DNA from: Pseudomonadales bacterium
GTDB lineage: Bacteria; Pseudomonadota; Gammaproteobacteria; Pseudomonadales; UBA5862
Direction: 5' to 3'
Assembly (NCBI GenBank): GCA_024234215.1
Contig: JACKOQ010000002.1
Coordinates: forward strand, 372,001-436,000
Length of the DNA: 64,000 nt
This document shows, one piece after another, positions 55,341 through 64,000 of this stretch. The first letter of the stretch is position 1. Each line of letters starts with the position of its first letter. Under the pieces are notes generated by a model that ran no database searches, was not told the origin of the DNA, and saw only the letters and a program-made list of their open reading frames with translations. The position numbers were made by a program, and so were the translations under genes.

Positions 55341-56864
55341 TCAATCGCTGGCCGGTGCTTCGGGCTCTTCTTGCTGCATTTCGATTGCCTGCAGGGTGCG
55401 GGCGCTGTGGTCGAGCGGTTCGAGCAGGGCGATCTCGGCCCCTTCGGGCGCTGCGTGCAGTTCGCGAAAGCGGCGCGCCTGCACCAGCACGCGCGACTCC
55501 AGCGTGGCAGTGGCCTTGTTGTAGTACTCCATTGCCTGGTTGAGCCCCTTGCCGACCTTGCCCCAGTGCTCGGCCAGGGTGGCGAGCCGCTTGTAGAGCT
55601 CGCGCCCCAACTCGCTGATCTCCTGGGCATTGCGCGCCTGGGCCTGCTGCCGCCAGCCGTAGGCGACCGCGCGCAGCAGCGCGATCAGGGTGGTGGGGGT
55701 GGCCGGAATGACCCGCTCGCCGACACCATATTCGATCAGTGACGGGTCTTCCTGCAGTGCGGCAGAGAAGAACATCTCGCCGGGCAGGAACAGCACGACG
55801 AACTCGGGTGCCGGGTTGAACTGTTCCCAGTACTGCTTCTTGCCGAGGGCGAGGATGTGGTTGCGCACCTGCCGGGCATGGTCGGTCAGCAGGGTGGCGC
55901 GACTGAGGTCGTCGCTGGCTTCCATCGCCTCCAGGTAGGCGGCCAGCGGCGCCTTGGCATCGACGACGATCTGCTTGCCGCCGGGCAGGCGAACGATCAG
56001 GTCAGGCCGCAGCCGTCCTTCGTCGCTGCTGCGGCTGCTCTGCTGCTCGAAGTCGCAATGTTCGAGCATCCCGGCCATCTCCACCACCCGCTGCAACTGG
56101 ATTTCGCCCCAGCGGCCACGCACGTTGGGCTGGCGCAGCGCCTTGACCAGGCTGGCGGTCTCGCTCTTGAGCTGCGGCAGGTGGGTTTCGACCAGCGCCC
56201 GCATCTGCTCGTTGAGGGCGCTGTAGGCACTGATGCGCGCCTGCTCAAGTTCGCCGAGCTTGCCGTCGAACCGGGCCAGTGACTCGCCAATCGGTTTGAT
56301 CAGCGCATCGACGGCCTGGTGGCGGCTGTCGAGGTCGGCGCGCGCGCCCTCCTGAAAGCGGGCCAGGTTCTGTTGCGCCAGTTCGATGAAGGCCTGGTTG
56401 TTGCTTTTGAGCGCCTCGGCGGAGAGTGCCTTGAAGGCATCGCTGAGCCGCAGTTGCGCCTGGTCGACCAATGCCAGCTTGTCGGCGGCAGCACGACGCT
56501 CCTGCTCCAGCCGTTCGCCCAGTTCGGCCAGGGTGGCCTGCCGTTCGCTCAGCGTCTGGAGCAGCCGGTCGCGCTCGCGCAGCAGTTCGGGCAGCGCCTC
56601 GGCGCTCTGTTCGGCGGCAGCGCGGCGGGCAGTCTCTTGCCGCAACTGCTCCTGCAACTGGGCTTCGCGCTCGCTGACCTGATGCAGCGCCTGCTCCAGC
56701 GCGCCGTTGCGCGCCTGCGTCTGCTGCAACCGCTCCTGGATCAGCGCCAGTTCGGTGGCGGTGGTCGTCTGCCGGCTGCGGCTCGCCAGCAGGCGCCATC
56801 CCAGCCAGAGCAGGAGCAGTCCGAGCAGGGGCAGTGCAATCTGGATGGGCGTCAGTGCTGTCAT
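55341..56864 (-). CDS. rmuC: RmuC-family DNA recombination protein
   Basis: A 507-residue protein with an N-terminal membrane helix (IALPLLGLLLLWLGWRLLA), a long coiled coil to about residue 200, and a PD-(D/E)XK-like nuclease core: RPDLIVRLPGGKQIVVDAKAP has the acidic and lysine residues, followed by FLPGEMFFSAAL. RmuC limits DNA inversions in E. coli. The ATG at 56864 is preferred to a TTG four codons upstream. Confidence 0.93.
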   Translation of the reverse strand: MTALTPIQIALPLLGLLLLWLGWRLLASRSRQTTTATELALIQERLQQTQARNGALEQALHQVSEREAQLQEQLRQETARRAAAEQSAEALPELLRERDRLLQTLSERQATLAELGERLEQERRAAADKLALVDQAQLRLSDAFKALSAEALKSNNQAFIELAQQNLARFQEGARADLDSRHQAVDALIKPIGESLARFDGKLGELEQARISAYSALNEQMRALVETHLPQLKSETASLVKALRQPNVRGRWGEIQLQRVVEMAGMLEHCDFEQQSSRSSDEGRLRPDLIVRLPGGKQIVVDAKAPLAAYLEAMEASDDLSRATLLTDHARQVRNHILALGKKQYWEQFNPAPEFVVLFLPGEMFFSAALQEDPSLIEYGVGERVIPATPTTLIALLRAVAYGWRQQAQARNAQEISELGRELYKRLATLAEHWGKVGKGLNQAMEYYNKATATLESRVLVQARRFRELHAAPEGAEIALLEPLDHSARTLQAIEMQQEEPEAPASD

Positions 56865-56923
56865 GGTATAGTCCAAATTCAGGTCATCGCCGCGGCGATC
56901 GTTCGGCAGTCAGGGTCTCAATC

Positions 56924-57553
56924 ATGAAATATGCGGTCATTCCGGTCACCCCCTTTCAACAGAACTGCACGCTTTTCATCTGCGAAAAGAGCAGCAAGGC
57001 AGTGGTGATCGACCCCGGTGGCGAGGTTGACCGCATCCTGCAACTGGTGGCGCAGCAGGGCGCCACGGTCGAGAAGATTCTGGTGACCCATGGCCACCTC
57101 GACCATGCCAGTGGCGTGGCCGATCTGGCCGAACGGCTCGGGGTGCCGATCGAGGGACCGCATGAGGCGGACCGCTTCTGGATCGAGCAGATTCCCAAGC
57201 AGGGCGAGATGTTCGGCTTCAAGGGGCGCAGCTTCGAGCCAGACCGCTGGCTGGCCGATGGTGACCGGGTCCGCTTTGGCGAGGTGACCCTCGAGGTGCT
57301 GCACTGCCCGGGCCACACGCCGGGCCATGTGGTCTTCTTCGCGCCCGAGGCGCGGCTGGCCCAGGTGGGGGATGTGCTCTTCGCCGGCTCGATCGGCCGC
57401 ACCGACTTTCCGCTCGGTGACCACCAGACGCTGATCGACTCGATCACCCACAAGCTCTGGCCTCTGGGCGATGATGTCACCTTCATTCCGGGGCATGGTC
57501 CGGAGTCGACCTTCGGCTACGAGCGCAAGACCAACCCCTTCGTTGCCGATTAG
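56924..57553 (+). CDS. MBL-fold metallo-hydrolase (YcbL/glyoxalase II-like)
   Basis: A 209-residue metallo-beta-lactamase-fold hydrolase. Metal ligands are clear in THGHLDHASG (HxHxDH), CPGHTPGH, VGDVLFAGSIGRTD and FIPGHGPEST. The N terminus MKYAVIPVTPFQQNC is typical of the YcbL type, a glyoxalase II-like thioester hydrolase. It is divergent from rmuC and convergent with dapB, overlapping the dapB stop by 4 bases. Confidence 0.88.
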   Translation: MKYAVIPVTPFQQNCTLFICEKSSKAVVIDPGGEVDRILQLVAQQGATVEKILVTHGHLDHASGVADLAERLGVPIEGPHEADRFWIEQIPKQGEMFGFKGRSFEPDRWLADGDRVRFGEVTLEVLHCPGHTPGHVVFFAPEARLAQVGDVLFAGSIGRTDFPLGDHQTLIDSITHKLWPLGDDVTFIPGHGPESTFGYERKTNPFVAD

Positions 57554-58353
57554 CGCAGCCCCAGCACATCCTGCATGTCGAACAGCCCGTGCGGCCGGTC
57601 GGCCAGCCACTGGGCGGCGCGCAGCGAGCCGCGCGCATAGGTGATGCGGCTGCTCGATTTGTGGGTGATCTCGACCCGCTCGCCCTCGCCGGCGAACAGC
57701 ACGGTGTGGTCGCCGACGATGTCGCCGGCGCGCACCGTGGCAAAGCCGATGGTCTGGCGGTCACGCACGCCGGTCTGCCCTTCACGGCCATAGAGCGCGC
57801 ACTGCGCCAGATCGCGGCCGAGCGCCTGGGCCACCACTTCGCCCATCCGCAGCGCCGTGCCCGAGGGGGCGTCGACCTTGTTGCGGTGGTGCGCCTCGAT
57901 CACTTCGACATCGACCTCATCACCCAGCACCTGGGCGGCCAGTTCGAGCAGCTTGAAGCAGAGGTTGACGCCGACGCTCATGTTGGGGGCCAGCACGATG
58001 GCGATCTCACGGCTGGCGGCTTCGATGGTGGCGCGCTGCGCGGCGGTGAAGCCGGTGGTGCCGATCACCATGCGCTTGCCTGCCTGCCGACAGAGCGCCA
58101 GATGGTCGAGCGTGGCCGTGGGGGTGGTGAAGTCGATCAGGGTGTCGAACCGATCGAGCTGCCGTGCCAGCCCGGCGCTGATCGGCAGATCAAGGCGGCC
58201 GATGCCGGCCAGCTCGCCGGCGTCGGCACCGACCAGCGAGCTGCCGGGTCGCACCGTCACCGTGGTGAGCCGGCACTGTGCCGTGCTGGCGGAGGCCTCG
58301 ATCAGCGCCTTGCCCATGCGTCCGGCGGCGCCGACAATGGCGATGCGGTTCAT
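57550..58353 (-). CDS. dapB: 4-Hydroxy-tetrahydrodipicolinate reductase DapB
   Basis: NAD(P)H reductase of lysine and diaminopimelate synthesis. It is 267 residues. The dinucleotide loop is IVGAAGRMGKAL, the active-site stretch EAHHRNKVDAPSGTAL, and the C terminus GLFDMQDVLGLR as in Pseudomonas DapB. An upstream ATG at 58380 overlaps the dnaJ stop and would couple translation, but the family N terminus supports 58353. Confidence 0.95.
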   Translation of the reverse strand: MNRIAIVGAAGRMGKALIEASASTAQCRLTTVTVRPGSSLVGADAGELAGIGRLDLPISAGLARQLDRFDTLIDFTTPTATLDHLALCRQAGKRMVIGTTGFTAAQRATIEAASREIAIVLAPNMSVGVNLCFKLLELAAQVLGDEVDVEVIEAHHRNKVDAPSGTALRMGEVVAQALGRDLAQCALYGREGQTGVRDRQTIGFATVRAGDIVGDHTVLFAGEGERVEITHKSSSRITYARGSLRAAQWLADRPHGLFDMQDVLGLR

Positions 58354-58376
58354 CTGTGCTTGCGTCTGCAACGGGG

Positions 58377-59510
58377 TCATTGGGTCAGGTCGTCGAAGAA
58401 CTTCTTGACGCCGTCGAACCAGGAGTGGGTCTTTGGCGACTGGTTCTTGCCCTTCTGCTCCAGGCTGCGCTGGAATTCGCGCAGCAGCGTCTTCTGCTCT
58501 TCGCTGAGGTTGACCGGGGTCTCGATGGTGACCCGGCACAGCAGGTCGCCGGCGGCACCGCCACGCACCGGCGCCACCCCCTTGCCCCGCACGCGGAACA
58601 GCTCGTTGGTCTGGGTTTCGGGTGGAATCTTCAGCGCCACCCGGCCATCGAGCGTCGGCACCTCCAGCTCGCCACCCAGGGCGGCATCGACGAAGGAGAT
58701 CGGCACGGTGCAGTAGAGGTTGCGGCCGTCACGCTCGAAGATCGGATGCTCGCGCACCACGATCTGCACATAGAGGTCGCCGCTGGGGCCGCCCTTGAGC
58801 CCTGCCTCGCCCTTGCCGGAGAGGCGGATGCGGTCGCCATTGTCGACACCGGGCGGCACCTTGACCGACAGGGTCTTCTGCTGCTCGACCCGGCCCTCGC
58901 CCCGGCACTTGGGGCAGGGGTTGCTGATCATCTTGCCGCTGCCCCGGCACTTCGGGCAGGTCTGCTGCACCGAGAAGATGCCCTGCTGCATCCGCACCTG
59001 ACCGATGCCGCCGCAGGTGGTGCAGTTCGAGGGCGTCGAGCCCGGTTTGGCGCCGGAGCCATCGCAGCTTTCGCACTCTTCGAGAATCGGCACACGGATG
59101 TTGACGGTGTGGCCGCGCACCGCCTCTTCGAGGTTCAGCTCGAGCGTGTACTGCAAGTCGGCACCGCGCTGCGGCCGGTTGCGGCGTGCACCGCCGCCGC
59201 CCCCGCCACCGAAGATGTCGCCGAAGACATCGCTGAAGATGTCGCTGAAGTTGGCGCCACCAAAGCCGCTGCCACCGGCGGCACCTTCGAGCCCGGCATG
59301 GCCGAAGCGGTCGTAGGCGGCCCGTTTGTCGGCATCGGAGAGCACCTCGAAGGCTTCATTGGCCTCCTTGAACTTCTGCTCCGCATCAGCATCGTCGCTG
59401 TTGCGGTCAGGGTGGTACTTCATCGCCAGGCGACGGTAGGCCTTCTTCAGATCCTGCTCGGAGGCATCGCGGGCGACACCCAGCACTTCGTAATAATCGC
59501 GCTTCGACAT
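58377..59510 (-). CDS. dnaJ: Chaperone DnaJ
   Basis: A 377-residue Hsp40. The J domain has HPD in MKYHPDRNSDD, followed by a Gly/Phe-rich linker, four CxxCxGxG zinc-binding repeats (starting CESCDGSG) and the C-terminal substrate-binding domain. It stimulates the DnaK ATPase. A strong terminator lies between dnaK and dnaJ. The DnaJ stop is adjacent to dapB, as in Pseudomonas. Confidence 0.98.
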   Translation of the reverse strand: MSKRDYYEVLGVARDASEQDLKKAYRRLAMKYHPDRNSDDADAEQKFKEANEAFEVLSDADKRAAYDRFGHAGLEGAAGGSGFGGANFSDIFSDVFGDIFGGGGGGGARRNRPQRGADLQYTLELNLEEAVRGHTVNIRVPILEECESCDGSGAKPGSTPSNCTTCGGIGQVRMQQGIFSVQQTCPKCRGSGKMISNPCPKCRGEGRVEQQKTLSVKVPPGVDNGDRIRLSGKGEAGLKGGPSGDLYVQIVVREHPIFERDGRNLYCTVPISFVDAALGGELEVPTLDGRVALKIPPETQTNELFRVRGKGVAPVRGGAAGDLLCRVTIETPVNLSEEQKTLLREFQRSLEQKGKNQSPKTHSWFDGVKKFFDDLTQ

Positions 59511-59545
59511 GGCTCTAGGGGTTGCTCTGTTTCGCAGTCAGTCAA

Positions 59546-59576
59546 ACAAAAAGGACGCAAAGCGGGCTTTGCGTCC
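59546..59576 (-). terminator. Rho-independent terminator between dnaK and dnaJ
   Basis: Read leftward, GGACGCAAAG pairs with CTTTGCGTCC over a 4-base loop and is followed by TTTTTGTTT. It should make most dnaK transcripts end before dnaJ, keeping DnaJ in lower amount. Confidence 0.9.
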
Positions 59577-59612
59577 AGAGCGTGCACCGCCGGTGCGGTG
59601 AATCAGAGGGCC

Positions 59613-61538
<1,926 letters not shown>

Positions 61539-61600
61539 TCGTCTCTCTCCGCTTTGCTGGATCCGGGCCTTGCTTCAGCCCGCTCTGGATGTTGTGCTGG

Positions 61601-61628
61601 ATATTGGCGTCATTGCGCCATTTTCAAG
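61601..61628 (-). promoter_or_regulatory. Sigma32-type heat-shock promoter of dnaK
   Basis: Read leftward, CTTGAAA (61622-61628) is followed after 14 bases by CCAATAT (61601-61607), close to the sigma32 consensus CTTGAAA...CCCCATNT. It ends about 62 bases before the dnaK start. Confidence 0.75.
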
Positions 61629-61639
61629 GCCGGATCGGT

Positions 61640-62221
61640 TCAGACGCGCTGATCGACCGAGCCGCTGACCCCCTTGGCGACCGCCACCATGGCGGCCCGC
61701 AGCAGCCGGCCATTCAGACTGTAGCCCTTCTGGACCACATCGATGACGCTGCCAGGGGCGGCGCCGGGCAGCTCGACCATCGCCACCGCCTGATGCAGTT
61801 GCGGGTCGAACGACTGGCCGGCCGGGTCGATCGGTTCGATGTTGAAGCGGGCCAGGGCATCGAGCAGTGACTTGAGGGTCAGTGTCATGCCCTCGGCGAA
61901 GAGTTGCAGATCTTCCCGCTGCGGGTCGATGGCACGCAGGCCGCGCTCGAGGTTGTCGACCACCGGCAGCAGTTCGAGCGCGAACTTCTCCAGCGCGAAC
62001 TTGTGGGCCTTCTCGATCTCCTGCTGGCTGCGGCGCAGCAGGTTCTGCTGCTCGGCCTGCAGGCGCAGCGCGCGCTCTTCGGCCGCGCTGACCTTGGCTT
62101 CGGCCTCGGCCAGCTTCTGCTGCAATTCGACGAGCTGTTCTGCCGTGCTGGCCGGATGTGATTCTGCCATCGCTTCGCCGTGGGCGGCGTCGTCAACGGG
62201 TGTCGGATCATGGTCGGACAT
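61640..62221 (-). CDS. grpE: Nucleotide exchange factor GrpE
   Basis: A 193-residue DnaK exchange factor. An acidic N terminus (MSDHDPTPVDD) leads into a long coiled coil (about 28-90, with EQLVELQQKLAEAEAKVSAA), then the beta-wing domain with FDPQLHQAVAMVELPGAAPG and a C-terminal KGYSLNGRLLRAAMVAVAKG. GGGAG precedes the ATG. Confidence 0.97.
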   Translation of the reverse strand: MSDHDPTPVDDAAHGEAMAESHPASTAEQLVELQQKLAEAEAKVSAAEERALRLQAEQQNLLRRSQQEIEKAHKFALEKFALELLPVVDNLERGLRAIDPQREDLQLFAEGMTLTLKSLLDALARFNIEPIDPAGQSFDPQLHQAVAMVELPGAAPGSVIDVVQKGYSLNGRLLRAAMVAVAKGVSGSVDQRV

Positions 62222-62291
62222 GCCAAGGGCTCCCTGAAATTTTCAAGAATACGAAAGCGCGCCATCACCCTCACGGGCGAGGCAGGGCCGA

Positions 62292-62319
62292 TGTGGGGCT
62301 ATTCTTCAGCGATTCAAGG
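62292..62319 (-). promoter_or_regulatory. Sigma32-type promoter of grpE
   Basis: Read leftward, CTTGAAT (62313-62319) and CCCCACAT (62292-62299) are spaced by 13 bases. The -35 lies at the end of the hrcA coding sequence. Confidence 0.75.
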
Positions 62320-63376
62320 AGGTGGAGAGCAATTGGGCCGCAGCACTGACCATCGGGATCACCTGCTGGTACGCCATGCGCAGCGGACCGATGAGGCCCA
62401 GCACGCCCACCTGCCGGCCCTGGTGGCAGTAGGGCGCGGTGACCACGCTGCACCCCTGCAGTGAGTGCAGCCCCGACTCGGCACCGATGAGGAGGCGGAC
62501 GCCCTCGGTGTGCAGCGAGCGGTCGAGCAGATGGAGGATCTCCTGCTTGTGCCGCAGGGTTTCAAACAGCTCGCGGGCCCGATCCAGCGTGACCAGATGC
62601 TCGCTGCTGAGCAGGTTGGCTTCGCCCAGCACCAGACAGTCGGCCGATGCCTCTTCAGGCTCGGCGAAGGTTTTGCTGGCCACCTCCAGCACCGTCTCCA
62701 TCAGCTGGTCCATTGCCGCGCGGTCCTGCGCCATCGTCAGCAGCAACTGATCGCGAATGTGCTGCAGCGAGCCGCCGGCGAAGTGGAGGTTGAGGTAGTT
62801 GGCGGCCTGCTGCAACGTCATGGCGCTGTAGTCGCGCTCGACCCGGATCACCCGCTGCTGCACCTCGCGCTCATGCAGCACCAGAATCACCAGTACACGG
62901 CGGTCGCTGAGGGGCAGGAACTCGATGCGCCGCAGATTGACATGGTTGAGCCGGGGCAGCGTGACAACACCGGCCATGCCGGTCAGGTCGGCCAGCAGCC
63001 GCGAGGTCGATTCGACCATCTCCGGGGCCGACAGCGAGCGGTCGACCTGACGCCAGAGCTGGCTGATCTCGGCGGTCGGCAGCGTCGGATGCAGCAGATG
63101 GTCGACAAAGAACCGATAGCCGCGCGCGGTCGGCACCCGGCCGGCCGAGTGGTGCGGCGAACTGAGATAGCCCCGCTCCTCCAGCCTGGCCAGCGTGTTG
63201 CGCACGGTGGCCGAACTGACGCAGAGGCCGCTTTCGCTGACCAGACTTTTCGAGCCGACTGGCTCGCCATCACGAATGAAGCGCTCGATCAGAACGCGCA
63301 GCAACAGACGCTCGCGGGTGTCGAGTGCAGGGTCTGCATTACCGTGACTTGCGACGGTGTGACGGGTGCGCACCAT
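62306..63376 (-). CDS. hrcA: Heat-inducible transcription repressor HrcA
   Basis: A 356-residue HrcA. The N-terminal winged helix includes SKSLVSESGLCVSSATVRNT and SAGRVPTARGYRFFVDHLL, then the GAF-like and dimerisation domains. The ATG at 63376 is chosen since it begins MVRTRH... after a ribosome-like GGACC region; 17 further residues upstream have no homology. HrcA represses genes with the CIRCE element, but I see no CIRCE upstream of the dnaK, grpE or hrcA genes in this window. Confidence 0.96.
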   Translation of the reverse strand: MVRTRHTVASHGNADPALDTRERLLLRVLIERFIRDGEPVGSKSLVSESGLCVSSATVRNTLARLEERGYLSSPHHSAGRVPTARGYRFFVDHLLHPTLPTAEISQLWRQVDRSLSAPEMVESTSRLLADLTGMAGVVTLPRLNHVNLRRIEFLPLSDRRVLVILVLHEREVQQRVIRVERDYSAMTLQQAANYLNLHFAGGSLQHIRDQLLLTMAQDRAAMDQLMETVLEVASKTFAEPEEASADCLVLGEANLLSSEHLVTLDRARELFETLRHKQEILHLLDRSLHTEGVRLLIGAESGLHSLQGCSVVTAPYCHQGRQVGVLGLIGPLRMAYQQVIPMVSAAAQLLSTSLNR

Positions 63377-63444
63377 GGTCTTGGGTCCTTGATCCCTCTT
63401 ACAATCACCCCGGCGGGGCAACAGCACAGATATTCATCAACTAT

Positions 63445-64000
63445 ATGCTGACACATTTGCTGATTTCAAATTATGCCGTGGCCGAACGGCTCGAAATCGA
63501 CTTTCAGCCAGGCATGACCGTGATCACCGGCGAGACCGGTGCCGGCAAGTCGATTCTGCTCGATGCGCTGGCGCTGGCGCTCGGTGACCGTGCCGACAGC
63601 GCCTCGATCCGCGAAGGGGCCGAGCGTGCCGAGATCCACGTCGAATTCGACCTGACCCACCAGCCCGAAGTGCGCGCCTGGCTGGCCGAACAGGAGCTCG
63701 ACAACGGCGAGGCACACTGCCTGCTGCGTCGCACGCTGCTGCGCGATGGCCGCTCCCGCGCCTACCTGAATGGACAGCCGGTGCCACTCACCCTGCTGCG
63801 CGATCTGGGGCATCAGTTGATCGACATCCAGGGTCAGCATGCCCATCAACGACTGCTGCGCCGCGAAGTGCAGACCGCGCTGCTCGATGGTTACGCCATG
63901 GCCCAAGCGGAGGCGGAACAGGTGGCCGCATTCTGCCAGCGCTGGCGGCAGGTGCAGACGCAGCTTCGAGCGCGCGAGGAGGAAAATGCCGCCACGCTGG
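63445..64000 (+). CDS. recN: DNA repair protein RecN (N-terminal part)
   Basis: An SMC-like repair ATPase, cut by the window edge after 185 codons. MLTHLLISNYAVAERLEIDF and the Walker A motif TGETGAGKSILLDALALALG are unmistakable, followed by DIQGQHAHQRLL of the RecN head. It is divergent from hrcA with 68 bases between, a common gammaproteobacterial arrangement. Confidence 0.96.
   Translation, partial: MLTHLLISNYAVAERLEIDFQPGMTVITGETGAGKSILLDALALALGDRADSASIREGAERAEIHVEFDLTHQPEVRAWLAEQELDNGEAHCLLRRTLLRDGRSRAYLNGQPVPLTLLRDLGHQLIDIQGQHAHQRLLRREVQTALLDGYAMAQAEAEQVAAFCQRWRQVQTQLRAREEENAATL

Noticed and set aside
61539..61640. CIRCE element (TTAGCACTC...GAGTGCTAA) before dnaK
   Set aside because: Not present; only a sigma32-type promoter is seen.

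Overview
The window is GC-rich, densely coding DNA from a gammaproteobacterium with a pseudomonad-like core genome. Supporting markers are epmC, pdxB, greA downstream of carAB, and the block dksA-gluQ-cbrX-cbrA-cbrB-crcZ-pcnB-folK-panB-panC, which has the gene order known from Pseudomonas. A SutA-like RNA polymerase factor and a PA2778/PA2779-like pair point the same way. The genus cannot be named from the sequence. dapB lies about 50 kb from carA here although the two are neighbours in Pseudomonas, so this is a relative and not Pseudomonas itself.

Layout. 0-14.3 kb: glnE, ilvE, a small esterase, sutA, a phosphate-type porin with a Pho box, an ECF-like sigma factor with a small membrane partner, then carA-carB-greA-epmC-pdxB. 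14.5-21.1 kb: a secreted nuclease, an alpha/beta hydrolase, the PA2778/PA2779-like pair, a metal module (CadR-type MerR regulator and operator, CDF-like exporter, EamA permease with a very His-rich tail) and an aminotransferase. 21.3-34.0 kb: dksA, gluQ, the CbrXAB carbon/nitrogen control system, a CrcZ-like Hfq/Crc-sequestering sRNA behind a sigma54-type promoter, pcnB (probably with an AUU start), folK, panB, panC, panD and acs. 34.0-38.4 kb: a leftward cluster (hydrolase, membrane protein, alcohol dehydrogenase, acyl-CoA dehydrogenase) and a chemoreceptor remnant.

38.4-55.2 kb is an accessory island with a complete type III-B CRISPR-Cas locus: cas6, a CARF-domain Csm6/NE0113-type protein, a Card1/Can2 nuclease, cmr1-cas10-cmr3-cmr4-cmr5-cmr6, csx16, a small membrane protein with a SAVED-like soluble domain, and the adaptation set cas2-cas1-cas1'-cas2', in which cas1' has lost its catalytic residues. 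An array of 16 identical 36-bp repeats and 15 spacers follows. The last cas2 stops inside the first repeat, and the array is probably read leftward from a leader on its right side. A palindrome with core GGCAAGCTTGC recurs at four gene boundaries of the island. Cas10 keeps both its HD and GGDD motifs, so target RNA binding should trigger cyclic oligoadenylate (cOA) synthesis. The locus encodes one clear cOA-activated nuclease (Card1), two probable cOA sensors or ring nucleases (Csm6-like, Csx16) and a candidate membrane effector (SAVED-like). A 2H phosphoesterase (thpR) flanks the locus.

55.3-64 kb: rmuC, an MBL-fold hydrolase, then the heat-shock cluster hrcA-grpE-dnaK-dnaJ-dapB read leftward with sigma32-type promoters, and the start of recN.
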